Assembly (NCBI RefSeq): GCF_020991375.1
Contig: NZ_JAJLQZ010000013.1
Location: 46,608 to 110,607, forward strand
DNA length: 64,000 bases
From: Glycomyces amatae
GTDB lineage: Bacteria > Actinomycetota > Actinomycetes > Mycobacteriales > Micromonosporaceae
Direction: 5' to 3'
Below, piece by piece: positions 44,001 through 52,579 of this stretch. Position 1 is the first letter of the stretch. Every line of letters starts with the position of its first letter. A program made the translations under genes and the position numbers. The notes below the pieces were generated by a model. That model was not told where the DNA came from and made no database searches. It worked only from the letters and a program-made list of their open reading frames with translations.

Positions 44001-44275
44001 GGCACCCAACTCCTTCTGTCGTGGATCGTCTGTCCCCGGTCGATTACCCGCTCGGGCGGAGACGACACGTCCCCGGCCCCGATCGGGCCCCGACCGGGAC
44101 CAGGGTCACTCTGACCGCCGCGCGGCCGCCCGTCCCCGGTTCGGCGAATCCGGGCTGCGCCGACCGGCCCGATGGGACAATGACGCCCGTGCGCGAACGC
44201 GACGGGCGTACGAACGGGCCGATCGGGTAAGCCTGGGAGGGAACCGGTACGGGGCGAACGAGAGGAGGCGCCGAC

Positions 44276-46099
44276 GTGGCGCTGCGCATCGAGGAATACG
44301 GCATGATCGGCGACCTCCAGACCGCCGCCCTGGTCGGCTCGGACGGCTCCATCGACTGGCTGTGCCTGCCGCGGTTCGACTCCGCGGCCTGCTTCGCCGC
44401 CCTCCTGGGCGGCGACGAGCACGGCTCCTGGCGCCTCGGCCCCGCCGAGGGCGGCCGCTGCACCCGCCGCCGCTACCGCGGCGACACCCTCATCCTCGAG
44501 ACCGAGTGGGACACCCCCCAGGGCAGCGTCCGCGTCACCGACGCGATGCCGCCCCGCGGCGAGGCCGCCGACGTCGTCCGCGTCGTCGAGGGGCTCGGCG
44601 GCCGGGTCCTCATGCGCACCGAGATGCGCCTGCGGTTCGGCTACGGCAAGGTCACCCCGTGGGTCCGCTGCCACGAGGGGCACCTCTCCGCCATCGCCGG
44701 ACCCGACGCCGCCTGGCTCGACGCCGACGTGCCGCTCGTCCTGGAGGACGCCGCCGCGCACGCCGAGTTCAGCGTCGGCGAGGGCCAGAAGGTCACGTTC
44801 GTCCTCACCCACCAGCCCTCCCACCACGACCGCCCTCCCAAGCCCGACGCCCTGGACGCGATCGCCGACACCGAGGCGTTCTGGACCGACTGGATCGAGG
44901 ACCTGCGCTACGAGGGCGAGTGGAGCGAGGCCGTCCGCCGCTCCGTCATCACCCTCAAGGCCCTCACCTACGCCCCGACCGGCGGCATCCTCGCCGCCGC
45001 CACGACCTCCCTCCCCGAGGAGATCGGCGGCGTCCGCAACTGGGACTACCGGTTCTGCTGGCTCCGCGACGCCTCGTTCGTCCTCCAGGCGATGCTCGGC
45101 ACCGGCTTCCTCGCCGAGGCCAAGGCCTGGCGCCAGTGGCTGCTGCGCGCCGCCGCCGGCGACCCCGCCGAGCTCCAGATCATGTACGGCCTCGACGGCC
45201 TGCACTGGCTGCCCGAGAACGTCCTCGACTGGCTCCCCGGCTACGAGGGCTCGGCCCCCGTGCGCATCGGGAACGCCGCCACCCGCCAGTTCCAGCTCGA
45301 CGTCTGGGGCGAGACCATCGACGCGCTGCACCTCGCGCGCCAGGCCGACGGGATGCCCGACGAGGACGCCTGGGACCTCCAGCTGGCGCTGATGGCGTTC
45401 GTCTCCGAGAACTGGGACCGCCCCGACGACAGCCTGTGGGAGGTCCGCGGCGAGCAGCGCCACTTCGTCCACTCCAAGGTCATGGCCTGGGCCGCGTTCG
45501 ACCGCGCCGTCCAGGCCGTCGAGCGCTTCGGCCTCGACGGCCCGGTCGAGCGGTGGCGGGAGCTGCGCGACCGCGTCCACGCCCAGGTCTGCGAGCAGGG
45601 CTTCGACGCCTCCCGCAACACCTTCACCCAGTTCTACGGGTCCAAGGGCCTGGACGCGGCCCTCCTGCTGCTCCCGCAGGTCGGCTTCCTGCCGTGGAGC
45701 GACCCCCGCATCGTCGGCACCGTCGAGGCCGTCCAGCGCGAACTGGCCCACGGCGAGTACGTCCTGCGCTACGACACCGAGGCCGACAGCGGCGTCGACG
45801 GCCTGCCCGGCAAGGAGGGCGCGTTCCTCGCCTGCACGTTCTGGCTCGTGGACGCCCTCCACGGGATCGGCCGCGCCGACGAGGCCCGGGAGCTGTTCGA
45901 GCGGCTCCTCAAGACCCGCAACGACCTCGGTCTCCTCAGCGAGGAGTACGACCCCCGCACCGGCCGCCACCTCGGCAACACCCCGCAGGCCTACAGCCAT
46001 GTGGGCCTGGTGAACTCGGCGCGCCGCCTCAGCGGCGCGCACTCGGCCAAGGACCCGCACGCCGTCGAGCGGCAGGGCACATCGGAAGGGAAGGGGTGA
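44276..46099 (+). CDS. Glycoside hydrolase family 15 protein (glucoamylase/trehalase-like)
   Basis: A 607-aa cytoplasmic enzyme from GTG 44276. The N-terminal beta-sandwich starts YGMIGDLQTAALVGSDGSIDWLCLPRFDS. The (alpha/alpha)6 barrel has GGVRNWDYRFCWLRDASFVLQAM and the late catalytic-Glu region DGLPGKEGAFLACTFWLVDAL. The layout matches mycobacterial/actinobacterial GH15 trehalases and related alpha-glucosidases of about 600-670 aa. It would release glucose from trehalose or malto-oligosaccharides. A glucose-dehydrogenase-like gene follows immediately, which supports a glucose-yielding reaction. Confidence 0.9.
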   Translation: MALRIEEYGMIGDLQTAALVGSDGSIDWLCLPRFDSAACFAALLGGDEHGSWRLGPAEGGRCTRRRYRGDTLILETEWDTPQGSVRVTDAMPPRGEAADVVRVVEGLGGRVLMRTEMRLRFGYGKVTPWVRCHEGHLSAIAGPDAAWLDADVPLVLEDAAAHAEFSVGEGQKVTFVLTHQPSHHDRPPKPDALDAIADTEAFWTDWIEDLRYEGEWSEAVRRSVITLKALTYAPTGGILAAATTSLPEEIGGVRNWDYRFCWLRDASFVLQAMLGTGFLAEAKAWRQWLLRAAAGDPAELQIMYGLDGLHWLPENVLDWLPGYEGSAPVRIGNAATRQFQLDVWGETIDALHLARQADGMPDEDAWDLQLALMAFVSENWDRPDDSLWEVRGEQRHFVHSKVMAWAAFDRAVQAVERFGLDGPVERWRELRDRVHAQVCEQGFDASRNTFTQFYGSKGLDAALLLLPQVGFLPWSDPRIVGTVEAVQRELAHGEYVLRYDTEADSGVDGLPGKEGAFLACTFWLVDALHGIGRADEARELFERLLKTRNDLGLLSEEYDPRTGRHLGNTPQAYSHVGLVNSARRLSGAHSAKDPHAVERQGTSEGKG

Positions 46100-46104
46100 G
46101 CGCC

Positions 46105-47160
46105 ATGCGCGCACTGACCGTCAAGCCCGAGCAGCAGGGCTCGCTGGAGCTGGTGGAGATGGACGAGCCGGCGCCCGCGGAGGGCGAGCTGCTGGTGGAC
46201 GCGATCGCGCTCGGCGTGTGCGGCACCGACAGGGAGCTCGCGAACGGCGAGTACGGCTGGGCCCCTGAGGGGTCCGACCGGCTCGTCATCGGGCACGAGT
46301 CCCTCGGCCGGGTCCGCGAGGCCCCCGAGGGCAGCGGCTTCGCCTCCGGCGACCTCGTCGTCGGCATCGTGCGCCGCCCCGACCCGGTCCCGTGCGGCGC
46401 CTGCGCGCGCGGCCTGTTCGACAACTGCCGCAACGGCGAGTACACCGAGCGCGGCATCAAGGAGATCCACGGCTACGGCAGCGAGGCCTGGGTCGTGGAG
46501 TCCGACTACGCGATCAAGCTCGACCCCGCGCTCACCGAAGTGGGCGTCCTCATGGAGCCGATGAGCGTGCTCGCCAAGGCGTGGGAGCAGGTCGACAAGG
46601 TCGGCGGCCGCTCCTGGTTCGAGCCGAAGTCGGTCCTGGTCACCGGCGCCGGGCCGATCGGCCTCCTCGCCGCGCTCGTCGGCGCCCAGCGCGGCCTCGA
46701 CGTGCACGTCCTCGACCGCAACACCGAAGGGCCCAAGCCGAAGCTCGTCAAGGCGCTCGGGGCGACCTACCACACCGACGGCCTCGCGAAGGCGATCGAG
46801 GGGACCGAGCCGGACATCGTCATCGAGGCCACCGGCGCGAACGCGCTCGTGCTCGAGGCCATGGCCGCGACCGGCGCGTACGGGGTCACCTGCCTGACGG
46901 GCGTCTCGCCCGCCGGGCGCACGATCGACGTCGACGCGGGGGCGCTGAACCGCGAGCTGGTGCTGGAGAACGACGTCGTCGTCGGCTCGGTCAACGCGAA
47001 CCACTCGCACTTCAACAAGGCCGCCGAGTACCTCCTGGAGGCCGACCACGACTGGCTCAAGGGCCTCATCACCCGCCGCGTGGCCCTCGAGGACTACGAG
47101 CAGGCCTTCGGGAAGAGCTCGGGCGACGAGGTCAAAGTGGTCATCGACCTCGAGTCCTGA
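46105..47160 (+). CDS. Glucose 1-dehydrogenase-like zinc MDR
   Basis: About 351 aa from ATG 46105; GTG 46096 overlapping the previous stop is the alternative. Zinc-site elements are GVCGTDRELANGEYG (Cys) and VIGHESLGRV (His-Glu), with the structural CGACARGLFDNC loop. The family-typical MEPMSVLAKAWEQ and Rossmann VTGAGPIGLLAAL follow. The pattern matches archaeal/actinobacterial glucose dehydrogenases rather than ordinary ADH. It would oxidise glucose to gluconolactone with NAD(P), following on from the GH15 enzyme. It ends at a strong bidirectional terminator. Confidence 0.88.
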   Translation: MRALTVKPEQQGSLELVEMDEPAPAEGELLVDAIALGVCGTDRELANGEYGWAPEGSDRLVIGHESLGRVREAPEGSGFASGDLVVGIVRRPDPVPCGACARGLFDNCRNGEYTERGIKEIHGYGSEAWVVESDYAIKLDPALTEVGVLMEPMSVLAKAWEQVDKVGGRSWFEPKSVLVTGAGPIGLLAALVGAQRGLDVHVLDRNTEGPKPKLVKALGATYHTDGLAKAIEGTEPDIVIEATGANALVLEAMAATGAYGVTCLTGVSPAGRTIDVDAGALNRELVLENDVVVGSVNANHSHFNKAAEYLLEADHDWLKGLITRRVALEDYEQAFGKSSGDEVKVVIDLES

Positions 47161-47166
47161 CGAGGC

Positions 47167-47194
47167 GGCGCCCCGGGCCGCGGCCCGGGGCGCC
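47167..47194. terminator. Bidirectional terminator
   Basis: A perfect 12-bp GC stem (GGCGCCCCGGGC at 47167-47178 with GCCCGGGGCGCC at 47183-47194), 4-nt loop. It lies between the plus-strand dehydrogenase and the end of the minus-strand bacteriocin-like cluster. Confidence 0.8.
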
Positions 47195-47200
47195 GGCCGC

Positions 47201-48394
47201 TCAATAGGAGCTCAGCGCGATCGTCGGCGAGTACCGGGCCGCCTTCGCCGCCGGGTACACCCCCGCCACCGCGCCGACGGCGACCGTGGCCGCCGCCGCC
47301 AGCGCCAGCGCCCACAGCGGGATCGCGACCGGCCAGCCCTGCCACAGCGCGAACCCCGCCGTGACCGCGCCGCCCAGGACCGCCCCGCCGATCCCGCCCG
47401 CGCCCGCCAGGAGCATCGACTCGGCCAGGAACTGGAGGCGGATGTGCGCCCGGGTCGCCCCCAGCGAGCGGCGCAGCCCGATCTCGCTGCGCCGCTCCAG
47501 CACCGCGATCACCATCGTGTTCGCCACGCCGATCCCCCCGACCAGCAGCGCCACCCCGCCGAGGCTCAGCAGCAGCGTCGTCAGCGTCCGGTCCGTCGCG
47601 GCCTTGGCGGCCAGCGCGTCCGATGGCCGCGACACCACGGTCTCCTGCGGCGCCTCCGGGTTCGCCGTCGCCGCGAGCACCTCCCGCACCGCCGCCACCG
47701 TCTCGTCCGGCGAGCGCTCGAAGATCGTGGTCGGCGCGCCGTCGAAGCCCAGCTCCGCCTCGGCCGCGGGCCAGCCGACGAGGGCGCTCGCGTCCAGCTC
47801 CGGCGCGAGCGGCACCGGTTCGAGCACGCCCACCACCGTGAAGCGCGCGTCGCCGATCCACACCGCGACGGAGCCGTCCGCCACCGAGATCCCGAGCCGC
47901 TCGGCCGTGGTCGCCCCCAGCACCGTCGTCGGGTACGCCGCGAGCGCCTCGTCCAGGAACCGCCCCGCCGCGACCTCGCCGCCCACCGTGCCCAGCAGGT
48001 CCACCGTGGCCGCGTACACCGCGATGCCGTTGCTGCGGTTCGGGTCGATCGCCTCATTGCGGTACACGTTCGCGTCGACCTCGCCGATCGCGCCCACCGA
48101 CGTCACCGGGCCGATCCGCCCCACCATCTCCACGCTCTCGGGCGGCAGGCTCGCCTCCTCGCCGGTGATCGACCGCCCCGGGCTCACCGTCAGCAGGTTC
48201 GTGCCGAGCCGCTCCAGCTGCGCCTCCACCTCCGCCCGGCTCGACGCCGAGATCCCGACCACGACCACCATCGCGGCGATCCCGACCGCGATCCCCAGCG
48301 CCGACAGCACCGCCCGCAGGGGCCGCGCCCGCATCCCGGCCGCCGCCAGCCCCGCCAGGTCCGCGCCCCGCAGGCGCGAGGGCTCCGGCGTCAT
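47201..48394 (-). CDS. MacB/FtsX-type ABC transporter permease
   Basis: A 397-aa permease. There is one N-terminal TM helix (VLSALGIAVGIAAMVVVVGIS), then a MacB_PCD extracytoplasmic domain (about residues 50-255). Three C-terminal FtsX helices follow (LLSLGGVALLVGGIGVANTMVIAVLERRSEIGLRRSLGA, and LAESMLLAGAGGIGGAVLGG). It overlaps the ATPase by ATGA. With the ATPase and HlyD-like protein it forms a MacAB-style pump. By analogy with the EFGH exporter of the AS-48 circular bacteriocin locus it may give self-protection or export. Last gene of the cluster. Confidence 0.92.
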   Translation of the reverse strand: MTPEPSRLRGADLAGLAAAGMRARPLRAVLSALGIAVGIAAMVVVVGISASSRAEVEAQLERLGTNLLTVSPGRSITGEEASLPPESVEMVGRIGPVTSVGAIGEVDANVYRNEAIDPNRSNGIAVYAATVDLLGTVGGEVAAGRFLDEALAAYPTTVLGATTAERLGISVADGSVAVWIGDARFTVVGVLEPVPLAPELDASALVGWPAAEAELGFDGAPTTIFERSPDETVAAVREVLAATANPEAPQETVVSRPSDALAAKAATDRTLTTLLLSLGGVALLVGGIGVANTMVIAVLERRSEIGLRRSLGATRAHIRLQFLAESMLLAGAGGIGGAVLGGAVTAGFALWQGWPVAIPLWALALAAAATVAVGAVAGVYPAAKAARYSPTIALSSY

Positions 48395-49194
48395 CCCCGC
48401 ACCGCCTCGTCCGACTCGATCCGCCCGTCCCGCATCCGCACCCGCCGCGGCATCGCCGCCGCCACCTGCGGGTCGTGCGTGATGACGACGACCGCGGTCC
48501 CGCCGCGGTGCAGGTCCACCAGCAGCTCCACGATCGCCTCCCCGGTGGCGCTGTCCAGCGCGCCCGTCGGCTCGTCGGTCAGCAGCAGCCCCGGATCGCC
48601 CACCAGCGCCCGCGCGATCGCGACCCGCTGGCGCTGGCCGCCGGACAGCTCGCCCGGCCGGTGGTGCGCCCGGTCGCCCAGCCCGACGCGCTCGAGCGTC
48701 TCGGCGGCGGCCGCGCGGCGCTCGCGCCGGGGCCGGCCGGTGTAGAGCAGCCCGTCGGCCACGTTGTCGAGCGCGCCGGCGCCCGGCGCGAGGAAGAACT
48801 GCTGGAAGACGAACCCGATGCGGTGGGCGCGGATCGCCGCCAGCCGCCGGTCCGAGCAGGCCGACAGGTCGCGGCCGTCGATGCGGACGGTCCCGGCGTC
48901 GGCGCGGTCGAGGGTCCCCGCGATGTTGAGCAGTGTGGACTTCCCCGAGCCGGAGGGGCCCACGACGGCGAGCAGCTCGCCCGGCCGCACCGTGAGGTCC
49001 ACCCCGCGCAGGGCCGCCACCGGAGGCCGCCCCGGATAGGTCCGGTCGACGCCGGCGAGTTCGACCACCGGCGGCGGGTCCGGTCGCGGGGGTTCGGCGT
49101 CCGGCGACGGCGCCGCGTCCGGACCCGCCCGCCCGGCCGAGGGCGCTTCGGCGTCGGCCCGCACGCGTACGGCGGTGCTAGTCTGATCGTCCAC
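48391..49194 (-). CDS. MacB/LolD-type ABC transporter ATPase
   Basis: A 267-aa ATPase from GTG 49194. After 45 low-complexity residues the domain begins VVELAGVDRTYPG. It has Walker A GPSGSGKSTLLN (about residue 85), the Q-loop FVFQQFF, signature ELSGGQRQRVAIARAL, Walker B LLLTDEPTGALD and the H-loop VVITHDPQV. Length and motifs are those of LolD/MacB partners. The GTG is preceded by the same GAGAGGATGA leader as the three bacteriocin-like precursor genes. A 12-bp hairpin lies just upstream. Confidence 0.93.
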   Translation of the reverse strand: MDDQTSTAVRVRADAEAPSAGRAGPDAAPSPDAEPPRPDPPPVVELAGVDRTYPGRPPVAALRGVDLTVRPGELLAVVGPSGSGKSTLLNIAGTLDRADAGTVRIDGRDLSACSDRRLAAIRAHRIGFVFQQFFLAPGAGALDNVADGLLYTGRPRRERRAAAAETLERVGLGDRAHHRPGELSGGQRQRVAIARALVGDPGLLLTDEPTGALDSATGEAIVELLVDLHRGGTAVVVITHDPQVAAAMPRRVRMRDGRIESDEAVRG

Positions 49195-49200
49195 GAGAAA

Positions 49201-49210
49201 TCATCCTCTC
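49201..49210 (-). promoter_or_regulatory. Shared GAGAGGATGA leader upstream of the ATPase
   Basis: The minus strand reads GAGAGGATGA six bases before GTG 49194. The identical decamer precedes all three precursor genes (56214-56223, 57142-57151, 57605-57614). It includes the ribosome binding site GAGAGG. Exact identity over ten bases may reflect co-regulation or an ancestral copy. Confidence 0.6.
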
Positions 49211-49218
49211 TGGGTGTG

Positions 49219-49257
49219 GCCTGGCGCGGCTTGTGTCCAGCTTTCGCCGCGCCAGGC
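49219..49257 (-). terminator. Intercistronic 12-bp hairpin (attenuator or processing site)
   Basis: GCCTGGCGCGGC at 49219-49230 pairs perfectly with GCCGCGCCAGGC at 49246-49257 across a 15-nt loop. It lies 29 nt after the HlyD-like stop and before the ATPase leader. There is no U-run, so partial termination or mRNA processing is as likely as full termination. Confidence 0.6.
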
Positions 49258-49286
49258 ACATGGCACTCCCGCGGGCGGTCCGGCGC

Positions 49287-50336
49287 TCAACGACCCGCCG
49301 TCCCCACCTCGGTGCCCTCGGCCAGGCCCTCGCCGGAGACCTCGACCCTCCCCTCCGAGAACAGCCCCGTCTCCACGGCGACGACGGTGTCCTGCCCGGC
49401 CAGTTGCAGCCCGAAGCCGCCCTCGGAGAGGGCCAGCAGCGCCGCGACCGGCACCAGCAGCACGTCCTCGCGCCGCTCGACGACGACCTCCACGCTCACC
49501 GGCGCGCCGATCTGCTCCTGCGGCACCGGTTCGGCCAGCGCGACCTCGACGCGGGCGACCGGTTCGGCCTCCTCGCCCTCGGCCTCGGCGTCCCCCTCGA
49601 CCACCTCCCGCCGGGCCACCGTCCCGGCGGCGGGCGTTCCGTCGGCGAGCAGGACCCGCACCTCGGTGCCGGTCTCGACCAGGTCGAGGTCGCCCACCTC
49701 GACCTCCATGGCGGCGAGCACCTCCGAGCCGCTGAGGTCGAGCACGGCGTCGCCCGCGCCCACGGTCTCGCCGACGGCGACGTGGAGGCGGTCGACCACG
49801 CCGCCCTCGGCCGCGAAGACCACGGCGTCCGCCCCGACCTCGCCGGTCTTCTCCACGCCGAGGTCCCGCTGCCAGCGCCGGACCGCTTCGGCGGTGTACC
49901 AGGTGAACTCGCGGTCGACGGTGAACCCCTCGTACCCGAGGGCGTCGAGGCCCCGCTCCAGCTGCTCGACGTCGCGGCCCTCGTCGCCGGGGCCGAGGCC
50001 CCGGTACATCGGGATGACCCCTTCGAGGAGGACGACCGGCCGCTCGTCCACATGGGCGACGGCGTCGCCGAAGCCGAGCTCGTCGCCGACCTCGGGGAGG
50101 CGGGTGACGGTGCCCGAGGCGGCCGGGCCGACGGTGGCGGGCGCGCCGTGGCCGAGGGTGCCCTTCCAGGTCTCGACGGCGGTGATGTCGCCGCGTTCGA
50201 CGACGGCCGTGGGCATGTCGTCGGCCGGGGCCGCCTCCTCCGCGGCGCCGCCGCGCGCGCCGAGGACGACGAGGGTCGTCGCGCCCGCGGACAGGACCGC
50301 GGCGGCCGCGACCGCCGGCCACAGCAGCCGCCTCAT
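49287..50336 (-). CDS. HlyD/MacA-like periplasmic adaptor with peptidoglycan-binding domain
   Basis: A 349-aa protein from ATG 50336 (ATGA overlap with the lipoprotein). There is one N-terminal TM helix (LWPAVAAAAVLSAGATTLVVLG). A lipoyl/barrel half follows (VVERGDITAVETWKGTLGH), then an inserted PG_binding_1 domain at about 115-165 (GRDVEQLERGLDALGYEGF, AVRRWQRDLGVEKTG), then the second lipoyl half (GGVVDRLHVAVGETVGAG). This layout is standard for actinobacterial MacA-like adaptors. It would bridge the FtsX permease to the cell wall. Confidence 0.88.
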   Translation of the reverse strand: MRRLLWPAVAAAAVLSAGATTLVVLGARGGAAEEAAPADDMPTAVVERGDITAVETWKGTLGHGAPATVGPAASGTVTRLPEVGDELGFGDAVAHVDERPVVLLEGVIPMYRGLGPGDEGRDVEQLERGLDALGYEGFTVDREFTWYTAEAVRRWQRDLGVEKTGEVGADAVVFAAEGGVVDRLHVAVGETVGAGDAVLDLSGSEVLAAMEVEVGDLDLVETGTEVRVLLADGTPAAGTVARREVVEGDAEAEGEEAEPVARVEVALAEPVPQEQIGAPVSVEVVVERREDVLLVPVAALLALSEGGFGLQLAGQDTVVAVETGLFSEGRVEVSGEGLAEGTEVGTAGR

Positions 50337-50839
50337 CCGCCGGTCCCGTCGAGGAGGTGCTCGCAGGCGGCGAACGCCGCGTCGAGGAGCTCGGGGTCCA
50401 TCTCCTCGAACCGGGCGGTGTCCTCGAGGTCGTCGGAGATGTCGAGCCCCTGCTCCCGCAGGCACTCGGTGTGCGCCAGGAGCGCCTCCTCGTCGATGTC
50501 GACGTCCTCGACCTCGTCGAAGGCGGGCAGCTCGTCCTCGCACGCGGCGATCGCGGCGGTGATCTCGGCCTCGGTGTGCTCGCCGGACGAGGTGGCCGCC
50601 TCCAGCAGCCCCTCGAGCCCGGCCTCCGGGTCGGGCATGTCGATGCCGTTGTCGCGCATGCATTCGGCGAAGACGAGCGCCTGGGCGTCGTCGCTCGCCG
50701 CGGTGGTCTCGGCGGCCGGTTCGGTGCCGTCGCCGCCGGCGGTCGCGACCTGGTCGCCCGCGCCGTCGTCGGAGCAGGCGCCCAGCAGGGCGGTCGCGGC
50801 GAGCGCCGCGAGGATCGATGTCAGGTGTCGTCGCATCAC
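50333..50839 (-). CDS. Lipoprotein with two cysteine-containing repeats
   Basis: A 168-aa lipoprotein with signal peptide and lipobox LLGAC (Cys near residue 22). The acidic mature part has two related motifs: FAECMRDNGIDMPDPE (about 58-73) and HTECLREQGLDISDDLED (about 122-139), each followed further on by AACE. The paired cysteines suggest disulphides. Similar small lipoproteins often sit beside MacAB-type genes in actinobacteria; function unknown. In this cluster it could bind the secreted peptide outside the cell or serve immunity, as a LanI-like analogue, but no such homology is seen. Confidence 0.82.
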   Translation of the reverse strand: MMRRHLTSILAALAATALLGACSDDGAGDQVATAGGDGTEPAAETTAASDDAQALVFAECMRDNGIDMPDPEAGLEGLLEAATSSGEHTEAEITAAIAACEDELPAFDEVEDVDIDEEALLAHTECLREQGLDISDDLEDTARFEEMDPELLDAAFAACEHLLDGTGG

Positions 50840-50855
50840 TTGTTCCCCATTCGTC

Positions 50856-51653
50856 TCAGAGGTCTTGGCGGCGGAAGTCGGCCACGGCGTAGGCCGCGAG
50901 GCCCGCGACCACGGCGGCGAACACGAGTCCGGCGAGGAGCGGGTCGGCCCTGGCCCCGCCGTCGGCGAGCAGCGCCGGGGTGGAGCCCGCGATGTCGGTC
51001 ATCGCCTGCCCGGCCGAGAACGGCAGGTACGCGCCGACGCGGGCGAGCCAGTCCTGGCCCGAGAGCGTCCCGATCGACCCGAACAGCGGCTCGACGACGT
51101 TGGGCACCAGCACGATCACGGCCAGGCCGATCACCTGGGAGCGGGCGGCCACGGTCACGGCCAGGCCGATGAGCGCCCAGCCCGCGACCTGGAGGAGGTG
51201 CGCGGCGTGGAAGCCGACGAGGAGCCCGGCCGGCGCGGCGAGGTCGATCCGGCCGGCGAGGGTCGCCGCGCCGACCGCCCACGAGGCCGCGAGGCCCGCG
51301 GCGCCGATCGCGATCGCGAAGCAGGCCACCGTGACCGCCTTCGCGGTGAGCGCGGCGGTCCGGTCCGGGGTGACGAGCGCCGTGGTGCGCAGGGTCCGGT
51401 GCCGGTACTCGGCGCCGACGGCGAGCACGCCGATCAGGCCCGCCGCGAGCGGCGCGAAGGAGGAGCGGCCGATGACCATGACCACGGCCTCGGCGGACCC
51501 GACGGCGAGCCCGAGGTCCCCGACCCCGACCGTCACGGACGCGTACCCCCAGGTGACGACGGCGGTGGCGGCCACGGCGACGGCGGCGATCCACCACGTG
51601 GACCGCAGGGTCAGCAGGCGGGTCCATTCGTAGGCGAGGGCGTTCCGGCTCAT
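50856..51653 (-). CDS. ABC-2 type permease of the bacteriocin-like cluster
   Basis: A 265-aa protein with six hydrophobic helices. It has the entry helix LAYEWTRLLTLRSTWWIAAV and the GAEYRHRTLRTTALVTPDR loop (the GEY motif as GAEY), ending AAYAVADFRRQDL. It starts by ATGA overlap with its ATPase. Size and layout equal those of the 38056-38853 permease, suggesting a duplicated transporter. Its position, eleven genes into the minus-strand cluster, suggests peptide export or self-resistance. Confidence 0.9.
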   Translation of the reverse strand: MSRNALAYEWTRLLTLRSTWWIAAVAVAATAVVTWGYASVTVGVGDLGLAVGSAEAVVMVIGRSSFAPLAAGLIGVLAVGAEYRHRTLRTTALVTPDRTAALTAKAVTVACFAIAIGAAGLAASWAVGAATLAGRIDLAAPAGLLVGFHAAHLLQVAGWALIGLAVTVAARSQVIGLAVIVLVPNVVEPLFGSIGTLSGQDWLARVGAYLPFSAGQAMTDIAGSTPALLADGGARADPLLAGLVFAAVVAGLAAYAVADFRRQDL

Positions 51654-52579
51654 CGGGCCGCTCCGATCCGGCCCGCGTCGGGCTCGTACTCGACCGACGC
51701 GGCCGAGGCGTTGAGGAAGGCCTCCTCGAGGCTGCCGCTGACGGCCACGAGCTCGGTGACCAGGAGCCGCCGGGCCGCGGCGACCTCGGCGACGGCCGTG
51801 ACGTCGAGACCGGTGACCGTGAACCGCCCGCCGTCGCGTTCGGACACGGCGCCCCCCGCGTCCTCGACCGCGGCCGCGAGCAGCTCGGGCTCGGCGGCGC
51901 GGACGCGGACGCGCTGCGACCCGTGCTCGGCCATGAACGCCGCCAGCGCGCAGTCGGCGATGAGGCGCCCCTGGCCGATGACGACGACGTGCTCGGCGAA
52001 GGACTCCAGGTCCGCCAGCAGGTGCGAGGACACGAAGACGGTGTTCCCCTCGGCCGCGTACCGCTCGAGGAAGCCGCGCAGCCACCGCATCCCCTGCGGG
52101 TCCATGCCGTTCGCCGGCTCGTCGAGCAGGAGCGTGTCCGGGCTGCCGACGAGCGCGCAGGCGAGTCCGAGCCGCTGGCTCATGCCGAGCGAGAACCCCT
52201 TCGGCGGCCGGTCGGCGACCGCCCGCAGCCCGACCTGCTCGAGCACCTCGTCGGCGCGGGCGGGCGGCAGGCCCGCGCCGCGCGCGACCATCCGCAGGTG
52301 GTGGCGGGCGCTGCGCCGCGGGTGGAAGGCGCCGGAGTCGAGGAGCGCGCCGACGCGGCGCACCGGGTCCTCCAGTTCGCGGTAGGTCCGCCCGTCGAAG
52401 CGGGTCTCGCCCTCCCCGAGGTCGAGGCCGAGCATGAGCCGCATGGTCGTGGACTTCCCGGACCCGTTGGGGCCCAGGAAGCCGGTGACCCGGCCGGGTT
52501 CGACGGTGAACGAGACGTCGTGGACGGCGCGCTTGTCGCCGAACCGCTTGCTCAGCCCGCGGGCTTCGATGCGCGCCAT
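51650..52579 (-). CDS. ABC-2 type ATPase of the bacteriocin-like cluster
   Basis: A 309-aa BcrA/DrrA-like ATPase. It has Walker A GPNGSGKSTTM, signature FSLGMSQRLGLACAL, Walker B LLLDEPANGMDPQG and the H-loop FVSSHLLADLESF, with the C-terminal accessory domain ending SLEEAFLNASAASVEYEPD. It starts by TGATG overlap with the preceding small ATPase gene. Close similarity in motifs and tail to the ATPase at 38850-39770 indicates paralogy. BcrA-type systems often protect against peptide antibiotics. Confidence 0.93.
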   Translation of the reverse strand: MARIEARGLSKRFGDKRAVHDVSFTVEPGRVTGFLGPNGSGKSTTMRLMLGLDLGEGETRFDGRTYRELEDPVRRVGALLDSGAFHPRRSARHHLRMVARGAGLPPARADEVLEQVGLRAVADRPPKGFSLGMSQRLGLACALVGSPDTLLLDEPANGMDPQGMRWLRGFLERYAAEGNTVFVSSHLLADLESFAEHVVVIGQGRLIADCALAAFMAEHGSQRVRVRAAEPELLAAAVEDAGGAVSERDGGRFTVTGLDVTAVAEVAAARRLLVTELVAVSGSLEEAFLNASAASVEYEPDAGRIGAAR

